This document shows, in pieces, positions 25,450 to 36,523 of a stretch of DNA of 64,000 bases. The position numbers and the translations under genes are program-made. Source of the stretch: Candidatus Nitrotoga sp. MKT (lineage in GTDB: Bacteria; Pseudomonadota; Gammaproteobacteria; Burkholderiales; Gallionellaceae); NCBI GenBank assembly GCA_003402345.1, contig QFXH01000003.1, positions 1-64,000 on the forward strand, written 5' to 3'. Every line of letters begins with the position of its first letter. Within the stretch, counting starts at the first letter, position 1. The notes under the pieces were generated by a model. That model was given only the letters and a program-made list of their open reading frames with translations. It did no database searches and was not told the DNA's origin.

Positions 25450-28260
25450 ATGGGACTTGAGAAAAAATTTCTCCGAAGTAAAGTTGCCCGCAGAATGTTG
25501 GCTTTTTTTATATTATCAGCCTTCATTCCCGTATTATTTCTCGCATTTCTATCCTACTGGGAATCTAACAGGTTATTGGTTGAACAAGCCCATACCCGCT
25601 TAAATTCTGCCAGCGCCATTTACAAAACATCGATCTATGACAGATTATTAATTCTGGATCAATTACTTAACGATGTCTCACAACATCTTACAGAAAATAC
25701 CCTACCCACAAACCTTGAGGCACAGTTTAGTGAAAAATTTCGCAGCTTAGCCCTGCAATTTCCAGATAAGCGCACGATCACGCTGCATGGCAAAACAACC
25801 GAAAACATAGCGCTTAATGCTGATGCTTTAGCGCATTTATTCAACGGTAAGCCTTTACTCTTAACACAGCAAAGTGACCAAAGCATAAAAATTTACATTT
25901 TGCATGCACAAAACTCTTTGGCTCACAAAAATGAAATACTCATAGCAGAAATTATTCCTGATTATCTATGGGGAGATTCGGGGACTTTTAGACTTGACTC
26001 AACTCTCTGTATATATACAGCTGACTATATAAAAATATTTTGCACAAACCCGAATATCCATCCACAAAATATTAAAGAACACACGCATACCATCAAAGGA
26101 AACTTTACTTGGCAAGATGAGCATAATGAGAAATACATTGCCAACTACCATGAAATTTTTCTACAACCAAAATTCCTGGCATCTCGTTGGCTTGTCGTTG
26201 CAACACAACCAGAGACCGACGCCCTCAATTCATTAAAGAAATTCAATGCTATTTTCTGGGGCAGCGTTATTCTTTCAATGCTTTTGATTTTATTGTTTAG
26301 CATGATGCAGATTCGGCGTGTTCTAGTTCCACTGGAACAACTTATCGATGGTACACGACGTCTTGGCAGTCATGATTTTACCACTCAGGTGCAGGTAACC
26401 AGTTCCGATGAATTCGGAGAATTGGCATCCTCGTTCAATATCATGAGTGAAAAATTGGGTGACCAATTCGAAACGCTCGCGGCACTTTCAAAAATTGATC
26501 AAGAAATCCTTGCAACGCTGAATATTGAAAGAATCGCCGAAGATGTTTTGATTCACTTGCAAAAAATTACATATGCACATTCTGTATGTATTTCAGTAAT
26601 AAATGATAATTCATCACAAGCGATGCATACCTACACAATTGACAAAAATGAAAAAAAGCTACTCACCCGAACGCTTTCATTATTGGATAACACTCAGCAA
26701 TTACTCATCCAGAATCCCAATGGATTATGGATAAATGACGAACTGATCTATCCGCAAGCGCAAGGCCGCGAAATAATTACTAGCCCGCATCTTTTCTTAC
26801 TCCCGCTGAATTGGAAAGATCAAATGGTTGGCTTTATTTCTTTAGAATTCCCAGTAACAATGCAATGGGAAACCGATAAAATCAAACGTATCCAAGATTA
26901 TGCAGACCGAATAGCAGTTGCTTTTTTTACCAAAAACCGAGAAGAGCTGTTGCTTCGACAAGCACGGATCGACGCCCTAACAGGCCTGCCAAATCGATTT
27001 CTCTTTGTTGAACAATTACAAAAAGAACTTGCACAAACTCAGCGTACCGCAGAAAAATTAGCTGTCCTCTATATTGATCTTGATCATTTCAAAAAAGTTA
27101 ATGACAGTTCCGGACATTCTGTTGGCGACAAATTATTATGCGAGGCTGGCATACGATTACAACAATGCGTGCGGGTAAGTGATACAGTCGCCCGTCTTGG
27201 CGGCGATGAATTTGCCATTATTATCAGCCAATTTAATTCAGAGCATCAAGTCACTACAGTAGCAAATCATGTTAACCATGCATTAGCCCAGCCATTTCTT
27301 CTCGATCAAGAAGAAAATATTGTAACTGCCAGTATCGGTATCGCCGTTTACCCATACGATGGGAAAAATATCGAAGATTTAATGCGCAATTCAGATATTG
27401 CGATGTATCGAGCAAAAGCAAAAAGCGGGAATCAGTATGTTTTCTTCGAAGAAAGCATGAATGCCGAAGTAATCAAGCGCGCAACCATTGAAAGAGAGTT
27501 AAGGCGTGCCATTTCAGAACAACAATTCATTTTGCATTATCAGCCACAAGTTGACCCAAAAATAAACTTAATTCGCGGAGTTGAAGCGCTTGTACGCTGG
27601 AATCATCCTGAAAAGGGCCTTGTCTCACCTGAATACTTTATTGGTATTGCTGAAGATACCGGATTAATAGCAGAAATCGGGCATATCGTATTAACCGAAG
27701 CCTGTGCGCAATATTGTGCGTGGCTTAATCAAGGAATTCCGTTAGAGTATGTCGCAGTTAACGTCTCAGTCAAACAATTTTGTCATCCGAACTTCTTGCA
27801 AACCATCAAAGATTTATTACGCGACAATAATATGCAAGCACACTCTCTTGAGATAGAAATTACAGAAAGCGTAATGATGAATGACACTGAAGCTGTAGTA
27901 AATGTGCTTTACCAGATCAAACAACTCGGTGTGCAACTCTCAATAGATGATTTTGGCACCGGTTACTCTTCTATGTCTTATCTGGAGCAACTTCCTTTTG
28001 ATACCCTAAAAATTGATATGTCATTTGTGCGTAAAATTCAACCCAATGGCGAAGGCGGTACGATTGCCGCCACAATTGCCGCTATGGCTCATGCCCTTAA
28101 TAAAAAAGTGGTTGCCGAAGGTGTTGAAACACAGGCGCAGCTTGATTTCTTGCACAAACATAATTGTGAGCTGATCCAGGGCTATTTTTATAGTCGGCCA
28201 CTACCAGCTAACGAGCTGACTTTACTATGTAATCAACGTGGCATGATTACAACCATATAG
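25450..28260 (+). CDS. membrane GGDEF/EAL (HAMP, GAF-like) c-di-GMP protein
   Basis: HAMP after second TM; ARLGGDEFAI; EALVRWNHPEKG (EAL-type), DDFGTGYSSMSYLEQLPFDTLKID. Confidence 0.95.
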   Translation: MGLEKKFLRSKVARRMLAFFILSAFIPVLFLAFLSYWESNRLLVEQAHTRLNSASAIYKTSIYDRLLILDQLLNDVSQHLTENTLPTNLEAQFSEKFRSLALQFPDKRTITLHGKTTENIALNADALAHLFNGKPLLLTQQSDQSIKIYILHAQNSLAHKNEILIAEIIPDYLWGDSGTFRLDSTLCIYTADYIKIFCTNPNIHPQNIKEHTHTIKGNFTWQDEHNEKYIANYHEIFLQPKFLASRWLVVATQPETDALNSLKKFNAIFWGSVILSMLLILLFSMMQIRRVLVPLEQLIDGTRRLGSHDFTTQVQVTSSDEFGELASSFNIMSEKLGDQFETLAALSKIDQEILATLNIERIAEDVLIHLQKITYAHSVCISVINDNSSQAMHTYTIDKNEKKLLTRTLSLLDNTQQLLIQNPNGLWINDELIYPQAQGREIITSPHLFLLPLNWKDQMVGFISLEFPVTMQWETDKIKRIQDYADRIAVAFFTKNREELLLRQARIDALTGLPNRFLFVEQLQKELAQTQRTAEKLAVLYIDLDHFKKVNDSSGHSVGDKLLCEAGIRLQQCVRVSDTVARLGGDEFAIIISQFNSEHQVTTVANHVNHALAQPFLLDQEENIVTASIGIAVYPYDGKNIEDLMRNSDIAMYRAKAKSGNQYVFFEESMNAEVIKRATIERELRRAISEQQFILHYQPQVDPKINLIRGVEALVRWNHPEKGLVSPEYFIGIAEDTGLIAEIGHIVLTEACAQYCAWLNQGIPLEYVAVNVSVKQFCHPNFLQTIKDLLRDNNMQAHSLEIEITESVMMNDTEAVVNVLYQIKQLGVQLSIDDFGTGYSSMSYLEQLPFDTLKIDMSFVRKIQPNGEGGTIAATIAAMAHALNKKVVAEGVETQAQLDFLHKHNCELIQGYFYSRPLPANELTLLCNQRGMITTI

Positions 28261-28434
28261 TTACCGATACGTAACACGATGGGCATAGGTTATCGATACA
28301 GAAACCATTCGAAATGGCATCAAGAAAGACCGGACAGGCAACCATTTCTGGCATGATACAAATATCAATGGCAAAATATTCACGCAACGCACTTCTCAAA
28401 GAACGAAGCTAGACTAATTTTAAAGGACAACCTT

Positions 28435-28860
28435 ATGACTACGCCAAACCACCTCAAGACTGTCGGCCTCAAAACTACGCTACCTCGCCTGAAAATCCTC
28501 AACCTGTTCGAAAATGCCGAGGTACGGCACTTAAGCGCCGAAGATGTTTATAAAATGCTTATCGGAGAAGGACTCGATGTTGGTCTGGCAACGGTATATC
28601 GTGTGCTTACACAATTCGAGCAAGCGGGACTACTTGTCCGTCACCACTTTGAAACTGGCAAAGCAGTATTCGAGCTCAATAAAGGTGAGCACCATGACCA
28701 TTTAATATGTCTGCAATGTGGTCGGGTTGAAGAATTCCACGACTCCGCAATCGAAAAACGCCAAATAAAAATTGCCGATGAACTTGGTTTTACGATCCGT
28801 GACCATGCGCTTTACCTCTATGCCGACTGTACTAAAGTCAATTGCCCAAACAAGGCATAA
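28435..28860 (+). CDS. fur: ferric uptake regulator Fur
   Basis: 141 aa; [38 protein letters not shown]. Confidence 0.95.
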   Translation: MTTPNHLKTVGLKTTLPRLKILNLFENAEVRHLSAEDVYKMLIGEGLDVGLATVYRVLTQFEQAGLLVRHHFETGKAVFELNKGEHHDHLICLQCGRVEEFHDSAIEKRQIKIADELGFTIRDHALYLYADCTKVNCPNKA

Positions 28861-28961
28861 GCGCAACTCAAGGACGAAGGATATATTTTTGCTGATAAAG
28901 TAAGCATTGAATTAAGCGTGGCTCAAATCTGGCGCCCACCTAAATACAAATTAAGCCTACT

Positions 28962-30047
28962 TCATGACGCGGCATTTTTAATTTTGGGAAAAACCACCAC
29001 ATGATCCACTTCCAAACGGATCCCGATCCACTCACCGATGGCATGATTATGGTGGCTCGGTACCAGAGAAAGCACACGGTTACCGCCAGGCAGGCGCAAG
29101 GTATAAAGAATATCCGCACCGCGAAACGCTTTGTGCTCAACTTGGGCTAATAGGGAACTTGTGTCGTCATGGATAATATCGTCCGGGCGTAGCAACACCT
29201 CCACCTCACATCCCTTTTTGTTACTATCATCATTACAATCTGCCGTAGAGTAAGCATCAGGAGTTTTGCTATACAGTGTACCCAGCTCGATTTCAACCTG
29301 GTTAGCGTTAAGTAACTTTCCCGGCAGAAAAACGCCTTTACCAACGAAATCCGCAACGAAACGGTTCTTAGGCAAATGGTACAAATTGTAGGCTTTGTCC
29401 CACTGCTGAATCTCACCATCATGCATTACGCCTATCATGTCACCCATGGCGAATGCTTCATGCTGATCGTGAGTGACAATAATAGCGGTAGCGCCCTGCT
29501 GCTTGAGTATATCGCGCACCTCTAGCGAAAGTCGTTCGCGTAGCTCAACATCCAAATTGGAAAACGGCTCGTCCATCAACAATAGGTTCGGGCAAGGCGC
29601 TAGCGCGCGAGCCAATGCCACGCGTTGCTGCTGGCCACCGGAAAGTTCATGCGGATAAGCTTGGCCACTCCCTTCCAAACCTACTGTTTGCAACAATTCT
29701 TCCACACGCTTATTGCATTCAGTGCGGGATTGCCCATGCAAGCCAAAACTCACGTTGGCGGCTACATTCAAATGCGGAAACAGGGCATAGTCCTGGAATA
29801 CCATGCCTATACGACGCTTCTCGGCAGGAATAATAAAACCGGGTGCACTCACCCGCTCACCATTAAGCACAATTTCACCACCCGTAATAGGCTCGAATCC
29901 GGCGATAGCGCGGAGCACAGTGGTCTTGCCACACCCTGACGGGCCAAGCAGACAGCCTATATCGCCAGTATTAAGCGCAAAGGAGAGGTCGCGCAATACT
30001 CTGCGTGCAGCGTAGGACTGACTGACATGTTTAAGTTCAAGCAGCAT
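28962..30047 (-). CDS. fbpC: Fe(3+) ABC transporter ATP-binding protein
   Basis: 361 aa; GPSGCGKTTVLRAI, LSGGQQQRVALARAL, LLMDEPFSNLD. Confidence 0.93.
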   Translation of the reverse strand: MLLELKHVSQSYAARRVLRDLSFALNTGDIGCLLGPSGCGKTTVLRAIAGFEPITGGEIVLNGERVSAPGFIIPAEKRRIGMVFQDYALFPHLNVAANVSFGLHGQSRTECNKRVEELLQTVGLEGSGQAYPHELSGGQQQRVALARALAPCPNLLLMDEPFSNLDVELRERLSLEVRDILKQQGATAIIVTHDQHEAFAMGDMIGVMHDGEIQQWDKAYNLYHLPKNRFVADFVGKGVFLPGKLLNANQVEIELGTLYSKTPDAYSTADCNDDSNKKGCEVEVLLRPDDIIHDDTSSLLAQVEHKAFRGADILYTLRLPGGNRVLSLVPSHHNHAIGEWIGIRLEVDHVVVFPKIKNAAS

Positions 30048-30207
30048 AATTAAGTAGTCTTCAATTTTCTTTTGTATTTATTCAACCAGATAACCATAGA
30101 CTCAGAAATCCCCCCAAGAATCCAAAACATTAAAAATTTCCTCTAACCTTGTTTTATGGAATCAAGATGCCCTGCTTTTGTTTAAACCTAAACCCAACAC
30201 GCCGGAA

Positions 30208-31854
30208 TTATTTTGAACGATATTTAGTCAGCACAACGACTGGTGCCAGCCCAGCCAGTACCAGCGCCACGGCGGGTAGTGCAGCTCGGTTCCACTCGCC
30301 TCCCGAGGTCATCTCGAACACCCGGACTGCCAGCGTGTCCCATCCAAACGGTCGAGTCATCAGCGTAATCGGCATTTCTTTCATCACGTCCACAAATACC
30401 AGCGCTGCCGCCGTTAAAAGGCCGCCACGCAACATCGGTAAATGCACCCGGGCGATTAAGCTGACACCAGACACGCCCAGGCTGCGCGCAGCCTCATCCA
30501 CGCTACGGGTAATGCGATGCATTTGACTTTCTATCGGACTGTGGGCCACCGCCAGAAAGCGGACTAGATATGCCAGAAGCATTACCATCAAAGAGCCTTG
30601 CAACAGTGGCGATTGCACCCAGCCCGCAGTCACTAATCGATTATCCAGCCACGCCACCGGAATAAATACCCCCACCGCCAGCACCGCCCCCGGTAGCGCG
30701 TAACCAATAGTGGCGATACGTGCCGTCATGCGCAGCAACAAACCAGGATGCTGGCGCGCGCTATAACTCAATAATAAGGCAACTGCTCCGGCCAATAGCG
30801 CAGCAAAACCGGCCAAGGCCAACGAATGCCAGAAAAAATCCAGGTAGCGTGCATCTAAATCTTGCTCCACCACTTCTGACGCCCACAACAATAACTGAGT
30901 GACCGGTATGATAAATCCCAGTGCCAGCACTACTAGGCAAAAACCGGCAGCCAACCAAGCCCGAGCACCCGTAAGCAGAATGCGAGCCTGGACGCTGTGT
31001 TTGCCAGTCTGAGTATAGTGCATGCGTTTGCGGGTCTGCTGCTCTGCCAACAACACCACCAACACGAACACAATCAGCAGTGAAGCTAGTTGCGAAGCGG
31101 CTTGGAGCGAAAACAGCGAAAACCACGCTTTATAAATAGCGGTGGTGAACGTGTCGTAGTTGAATACCGCCACGGTGCCAAAATCCGCCAAGGTTTCCAT
31201 CAGGGCCAACATCACGCCGCCCACGATCCAAGGCCGCGCCATCGGCAGGGCTACCCGAAAAAACCCGACGGTGGGCGACAGTCCAAGGGACTGCGCCACC
31301 TCCAGCGCGTGCTTACCTTGGGTGAGAAAGGCATTTCTAGCAATCAGATAAACATAGGGGTAGAGCGCCAACGTCATCACCGCGATGACGCCACCGCTCG
31401 AACGGATCGGCGGAAATTCAATCGGACCCCACCATTCTCGCGCCAGGGTTTGTACCGGCCCGGTAAAATCAAGCAAACCGATAGCGACAAATGCCGTCAC
31501 ATAAGCGGGAATCGCCAGCGGCAATAATAGTGCCCAAGAAAACTGCCTGCGTCCTGGAAACTCACATACAGCCGTGAGCCACGCTAGAGAAACCCCAATG
31601 ATCGCCACACCCAATCCCACCCCCAATACCAGCCAGAAGGTATTGGTCAGCAATTGCGGTAATTGGTATTCCACCAGATGCGTCCAGATTTCCCGTTCCG
31701 GCGTTAGCAATGAGCTAAGCACTACAGCGACCGGAATCAAAGTGAGCATAGCAATCAGCAGTGCCGCTAGAACCCAACCACTGGGCAAGGGGAACTTAAA
31801 AATAAAAGCGCCCGCTACGGGCGCTTTTGCAATAGATGTAGGCAATCGCTGCAT
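30208..31854 (-). CDS. fbpB: Fe(3+) ABC transporter permease (fused two-domain, FbpB type)
   Basis: 548 aa; two permease EAA-loop regions (EVAQSLGLSPTVGFFRVALPMARPWI; EAARSLGVSGVSLIARVHLPMLRGG). Confidence 0.93.
   Translation of the reverse strand: MQRLPTSIAKAPVAGAFIFKFPLPSGWVLAALLIAMLTLIPVAVVLSSLLTPEREIWTHLVEYQLPQLLTNTFWLVLGVGLGVAIIGVSLAWLTAVCEFPGRRQFSWALLLPLAIPAYVTAFVAIGLLDFTGPVQTLAREWWGPIEFPPIRSSGGVIAVMTLALYPYVYLIARNAFLTQGKHALEVAQSLGLSPTVGFFRVALPMARPWIVGGVMLALMETLADFGTVAVFNYDTFTTAIYKAWFSLFSLQAASQLASLLIVFVLVVLLAEQQTRKRMHYTQTGKHSVQARILLTGARAWLAAGFCLVVLALGFIIPVTQLLLWASEVVEQDLDARYLDFFWHSLALAGFAALLAGAVALLLSYSARQHPGLLLRMTARIATIGYALPGAVLAVGVFIPVAWLDNRLVTAGWVQSPLLQGSLMVMLLAYLVRFLAVAHSPIESQMHRITRSVDEAARSLGVSGVSLIARVHLPMLRGGLLTAAALVFVDVMKEMPITLMTRPFGWDTLAVRVFEMTSGGEWNRAALPAVALVLAGLAPVVVLTKYRSK
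31804..31828 (-). terminator. fbpA/fbpB attenuator-type hairpin (within annotated 5' end of fbpB)
   Basis: aaaagcgcccg-cta-cgggcgctttt, perfect 11-bp arms; on minus followed by ATTTTTAAG. Confidence 0.7.
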
Positions 31855-31862
31855 TCAGCTAC

Positions 31863-32891
31863 TTATTTATAATTGGCACGATCCATTAATTTAACTGCAG
31901 CGGCTTGCAATTCGCCTGCTTTAACCACGTTAAGGGGGTTTTGCTTAAATTCGCCCCAGGCCGCAACCGTAACATCAGGTTTTACCTTGGGGTTGACTGG
32001 ATATTCCATGTTTATATCAGCAAACAGATTCTGCGCTTTTTCTGAGGACAGCCACTCAAGAAACTTAACCGCCTCCGCTTGATGTTTAGCATGGCGAGTG
32101 ATGCCTGCGCCGGAAATATTCACGTGCACCCCACTGCCTTTCGTATCCTGATTTGGCCAGAAAATCGCAAGCGGAAGATTAGGTTTTTTCTTCATCAGAC
32201 CGCCAAAATAATAAGTGTTAACCACCGTTATATCGCACTGCCCGGCAGCCACTGCGGCCATCGCTCTGGCATCATCGGATATAGGAGGGGTAGCGAGGTT
32301 AGCCACCCAAGATTTTATGATCTGCTCGGTTTTAGGCTCACCATATTCCTGAATCATCATCGCCACCAACGATTGGTTATACACCGACTTCGAGGTGCGC
32401 AAACATAAGCGCCCTTTCCACTTTGGATTACCCAAATCTTCGTAGGTAGAAAGAGCAACTGGTTTCACTTTATCCTTGTTATAAATGATGGTGCGGGCAC
32501 GCACCGACAAACCGAACCACTGGTTAGCCGGGTCACGCAGATGGGTGGGAACATTATCTAACAGCGTCTTGGATTGCACTGGCTGTAACAGCCCCAAATT
32601 GGTTGCTTGCCACAGGTTACCGGCGTCTACAGTAATCAGCATATCGGCGGGAGTATTGGCTCCCTCCGCTTTGAGCTTTTGTAGTAACGCCCCTTCCTTG
32701 TCAGTGAGGAATTTAATGCTGGTGCCGGTTTCCTTGGTGTAGGCGTCGAATAGCGGTTTGATAAGTTGTTCGTTACGAGCCGTATAAACCACAATTTCAT
32801 TAGCAGCGTAGGTAGTCATTGTCGCTGTTAACATGGTAGTAGCAACAAGAATGTCGAAAAGACGATGCAAAAACGACAGGCGTTTGTCCAT
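31863..32891 (-). CDS. fbpA: Fe(3+)-binding periplasmic protein
   Basis: 342 aa; signal peptide, VVYTARNEQLIKPLFDAYTKETG, YFGG motif, VHVNISGAGITRHAKHQAEAVKFLEWL. Confidence 0.95.
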   Translation of the reverse strand: MDKRLSFLHRLFDILVATTMLTATMTTYAANEIVVYTARNEQLIKPLFDAYTKETGTSIKFLTDKEGALLQKLKAEGANTPADMLITVDAGNLWQATNLGLLQPVQSKTLLDNVPTHLRDPANQWFGLSVRARTIIYNKDKVKPVALSTYEDLGNPKWKGRLCLRTSKSVYNQSLVAMMIQEYGEPKTEQIIKSWVANLATPPISDDARAMAAVAAGQCDITVVNTYYFGGLMKKKPNLPLAIFWPNQDTKGSGVHVNISGAGITRHAKHQAEAVKFLEWLSSEKAQNLFADINMEYPVNPKVKPDVTVAAWGEFKQNPLNVVKAGELQAAAVKLMDRANYK

Positions 32892-32961
32892 TTTTATAAA
32901 CTCCGAAGTGTCAGTTAGACAAATTACAAAGAAAAGAAAACCGAGTAAGCACTAGTTAACC

Positions 32962-32980
32962 ATAAATGATAATAATTATC
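32962..32980 (-). promoter_or_regulatory. Fur box upstream of fbpA
   Basis: ataaatgataataattatc matches 15/19 of GATAATGATAATCATTATC by hand alignment. Confidence 0.85.
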
Positions 32981-33298
32981 AAACGCGATAAAAACATACC
33001 CCTTGTTAGAGTCCTTAATCAGAGTTAGGACACAGCGCCCACAATGAAAGAATCTTTACTGCCTTTTGTTTCAACAAGTTTTTGTAGAGATCAAGCGTGC
33101 TTTCCTCACACGCTTACGGTCTTGCACGGCTTTAGAGACGTTTTGAAGTGCTGAAACAAATGGGCATGCTGCGCTTATTTAGCGTGAGTCCGCCTTATAT
33201 ATTGTCATCAATCAATCCATTATTGGGGATGAACGCTCAATGGAACTGATTCCCTACCTGTCACTTGGTACGCAACACTTCAAAAGTAGGTTGGTAAC

Positions 33299-33823
33299 TC
33301 AAAGATTACTCGCGATTTTTTTAGCCGAACCCCAACCAGAAAAATTATTGGGCGGCGGCAAATAGCGTACTAACTCATTCAATGCCAAACGATAAACATC
33401 CCTTTTAAACTCGATCACACTTTCCATCTCAACCCAGTAATCGTTCCAACGCCAAGCATCAAACTCGGGGTGAACGGAAGCGCGCAAACAGACATCACAA
33501 TCGCGCCCCACCAGCCGCAGCAAAAACCATATTTGCTTCTGCCCCTTATAACTACCACGCCACTCACGTTTAACCCAATGCTGCGGCACCTCATAACGTA
33601 TCCATTCACGCGTACGGCCAAGTATTTGAACATGACAAGACTGCAAACCTACCTCTTCCTGCAATTCGCGATACATCGCTTGTTCCGGTGTTTCGCCACA
33701 CTGAATGCCACCTTGCGGGAATTGCCACGCATGTTGCCTGATGCGCTTGCCCCAGAATACCTGATTCTTAGCGTTGGACAGAATGATGCCGACGTTGGGG
33801 CGATAACCATCCCGATCAATCAT
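33299..33823 (-). CDS. rppH: RNA pyrophosphohydrolase (Nudix)
   Basis: [17 protein letters not shown]...[28 protein letters not shown] Nudix box. Confidence 0.96.
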   Translation of the reverse strand: MIDRDGYRPNVGIILSNAKNQVFWGKRIRQHAWQFPQGGIQCGETPEQAMYRELQEEVGLQSCHVQILGRTREWIRYEVPQHWVKREWRGSYKGQKQIWFLLRLVGRDCDVCLRASVHPEFDAWRWNDYWVEMESVIEFKRDVYRLALNELVRYLPPPNNFSGWGSAKKIASNL

Positions 33824-33974
33824 CTTCGCCACCTGTTTAATTAATTTACATAAGGTGGATTTTTTCACATTTCACACCATATTGAAAGCCGTCTCATCAC
33901 AATCGGTACAGCATGCTTACTTCGTTCGCTGTAAAATCAACACTCTGATAATTCGATTTGACAAAGATACCATC

Positions 33975-35687
33975 ATGCGCGTTTCACAATTTTTCATCTC
34001 CACCCAAAAAGAAGCCCCCTCCGAAGCCGAGCTAGTCAGCCATCGTTTGATGTTACGTGCCGGCTACATCAAGAAACTAGCCAGCGGCCTGTATACCTGG
34101 ATGCCGTTGGGACTACGCGTATTGCGAAAAGTGGAAGCCGTGGTACGCGAGGAAATGAATAATGGGGGTGGCATTGAGCTGCTAATGCCCGCCATACAGC
34201 CAGCCGAGCTTTGGCAAGAAACCGGACGGTGGGAAATATTTGGGCCACAAATGCTCAAAATCAAAGATCGCCATGACAATCTATTTTGTTTTGGTCCCAC
34301 CCACGAAGAAGTTATTACTGATATCGCACGCCGTGAAATAAAAAGCTACCGTCAGTTACCCGTGAATTTCTACCAAATCCAAACCAAGTTCCGGGATGAG
34401 GTGCGTCCCCGTTTTGGTGTGATGCGTGCACGCGAATTTGTAATGAAAGACGCTTATTCATTCCATGCCAACTTCAGCAGCCTAAAACAAACCTATCAAA
34501 TGATGTATGACACCTACAGCCGCATTTTCACCCGTCTTGGCCTCCAATTCCGGGCCGTTGCGGCGGATACAGGCGCCATTGGCGGCAGTGGCTCGCATGA
34601 ATTCCATGTGCTAGCCGATTCCGGCGAAGACGGCTTAGCGTTCTGTCCCACTTCTGATTATGCCGCCAATGTGGAACTGGCTGAGGCCATCGCACCAAGC
34701 ACTTTACGCGCGACTGCCAGCGAAGCATTACAAAAAGTCATTACGCCCGGACAAAAATCCATCGAAAGCGTCGCCACTTTCTTGAATGTAACACCGCAAC
34801 AAATACTAAAAACAATCGCCGTAATGGATGCCGGTGGCAACTTTACCCTGCTTCTGCTGCGCGGAGATCATATGCTGAACGAAATCAAGGCAACCAAGAT
34901 CCTGGGCGAACTCCGTTTCGCCAGCGACGATGAAATCCATCAGAACATGGGTTGCCGCACCGGTTACATTGGCCCGGTCAATGCGGTCGTACGAATCTTG
35001 GCTGATCATGCTGCTGCTGCCATGAGTAATTTTGTATGCGGAGCCAATGACGATGGTTTTCATTACATTCACGCAAACTTCGGACGTGACATTAGCTTGG
35101 ATGAAACCAATGTGCATGACCTCCGCAACGTGGTCACCGGTGACCCCAGCCCCGATGGAAAAGGCACGCTGGAACTCTGTCGCGGCATCGAAGTCGGCCA
35201 TATTTTCCAATTGCGCACCACATATTCCGAAGCGCTCAATGCTAATTACCTTGATGAAAACGGCAAATCTCAACCTATTGAAATGGGTTGTTATGGTATT
35301 GGCGTTTCGCGCATCGTCGCTGCCGCAATAGAGCAGAATTATGACGATCGCGGAATTACTCTGCCTGCTGCCATGGCTCCGTTCCAAGTGGCACTTGCCC
35401 CAATTGGCATCAATAAAAGCGAAGCCGTGCGCCTAACGACAGAGCAGCTTTATGCTGATATTGGCGCAGCAGGGATTGAGGTATTGCTTGACGACCGTAA
35501 CGAACGCCCAGGCGTAATGTTTGCTGATATAGAACTCATCGGCATCCCACATCGTATCGTAATTGGAGATCGCGGTCTTAGCCAAGAAGTGCCTATGGTT
35601 GAATACAAAGGACGGCGTGATGAAGAAGCGCAACAAATCCCGTTGCAAGATATTGTTAAATTCGTGCAATTAACCTCACTTAAATAA
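33975..35687 (+). CDS. proS: prolyl-tRNA synthetase
   Basis: [54 protein letters not shown]; full-length class II aaRS. Confidence 0.98.
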   Translation: MRVSQFFISTQKEAPSEAELVSHRLMLRAGYIKKLASGLYTWMPLGLRVLRKVEAVVREEMNNGGGIELLMPAIQPAELWQETGRWEIFGPQMLKIKDRHDNLFCFGPTHEEVITDIARREIKSYRQLPVNFYQIQTKFRDEVRPRFGVMRAREFVMKDAYSFHANFSSLKQTYQMMYDTYSRIFTRLGLQFRAVAADTGAIGGSGSHEFHVLADSGEDGLAFCPTSDYAANVELAEAIAPSTLRATASEALQKVITPGQKSIESVATFLNVTPQQILKTIAVMDAGGNFTLLLLRGDHMLNEIKATKILGELRFASDDEIHQNMGCRTGYIGPVNAVVRILADHAAAAMSNFVCGANDDGFHYIHANFGRDISLDETNVHDLRNVVTGDPSPDGKGTLELCRGIEVGHIFQLRTTYSEALNANYLDENGKSQPIEMGCYGIGVSRIVAAAIEQNYDDRGITLPAAMAPFQVALAPIGINKSEAVRLTTEQLYADIGAAGIEVLLDDRNERPGVMFADIELIGIPHRIVIGDRGLSQEVPMVEYKGRRDEEAQQIPLQDIVKFVQLTSLK

Positions 35688-35717
35688 AATTACTATTCAA
35701 TACAAATAGAGGTAGAT

Positions 35718-36437
35718 ATGAAACAGTCAAGATTCGTTATTATCATTGCCTTACTGGCGTTGTCGGCGTGCGGAAATAAAAGCGAACAGGAACCGAACCC
35801 AGTATCGCCACCTTTAACTGAACACAAAACTGCCGTTACCTCCGATTCGCCAATGGTCGCCCCCACAGGGAACAAAATACCGGAAATGGCATTACCAGCG
35901 CCAACGACCGTTACGCCAATTGCTCCTGAAAAAACAGGCAAACCACCGAAGGCAAATGATGGCGTAAAGGACGAGTTGCTTAGCCATCAAAAAACCCCAA
36001 GTGCAAAACAACCCCTCCCAATAATCACCGGACAACCAATGCCCGCACCTACAAAAGAAACGGTGCCAGAAAAAACGGTACTAGAATCAGCCGTCTCCAA
36101 ACCCACCTCTCCGGTGAAGGCCGAAGTACCGGTTACAGTCAATAACAGCAAGAATAGCGGAGCACAGAGCCATGAGGAAGGACTGGCTTTAGCTAATAAA
36201 AGCGGCTGCCTAGCCTGCCACAAGATCGAAACCAAGTTAGTTGGCCCTGCATGGCGCGACGTAAGTAAACGCTATAAAGGAGATCCTGACGCTAAGGCGC
36301 ATCTGATTGCAAAGGTGAAGGCTGGTGGTAAAGGCAATTGGACAGATGTAACGGGTGGAATCGCTATGCCGCCTTATTCTCCTCGGGTATCAGATGAAAA
36401 TATCGAGAAGCTGGTGACATTTGTGCTGTCCCAATAA
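35718..36437 (+). CDS. lipoprotein with C-terminal class I cytochrome c
   Basis: Lipobox LSAC; Pro/Thr-rich linker; CLACHK heme site, MPPYSP axial Met region. Confidence 0.88.
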   Translation: MKQSRFVIIIALLALSACGNKSEQEPNPVSPPLTEHKTAVTSDSPMVAPTGNKIPEMALPAPTTVTPIAPEKTGKPPKANDGVKDELLSHQKTPSAKQPLPIITGQPMPAPTKETVPEKTVLESAVSKPTSPVKAEVPVTVNNSKNSGAQSHEEGLALANKSGCLACHKIETKLVGPAWRDVSKRYKGDPDAKAHLIAKVKAGGKGNWTDVTGGIAMPPYSPRVSDENIEKLVTFVLSQ

Positions 36438-36460
36438 GCAATTAAGTGCAAATAGCCTTT

Positions 36461-36498
36461 GGTGTAACTGTATTTACCCATTCATTGGCAGTTACACC
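36461..36498. terminator. inverted repeat between cytochrome c and DUF475 genes
   Basis: ggtgtaactg (36461-36470) / cagttacacc (36489-36498), perfect 10-bp arms; no clear U-tract. Confidence 0.45.
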
Positions 36499-36523
36499 GC
36501 GATTTATAATTTGAAAGGACGGT

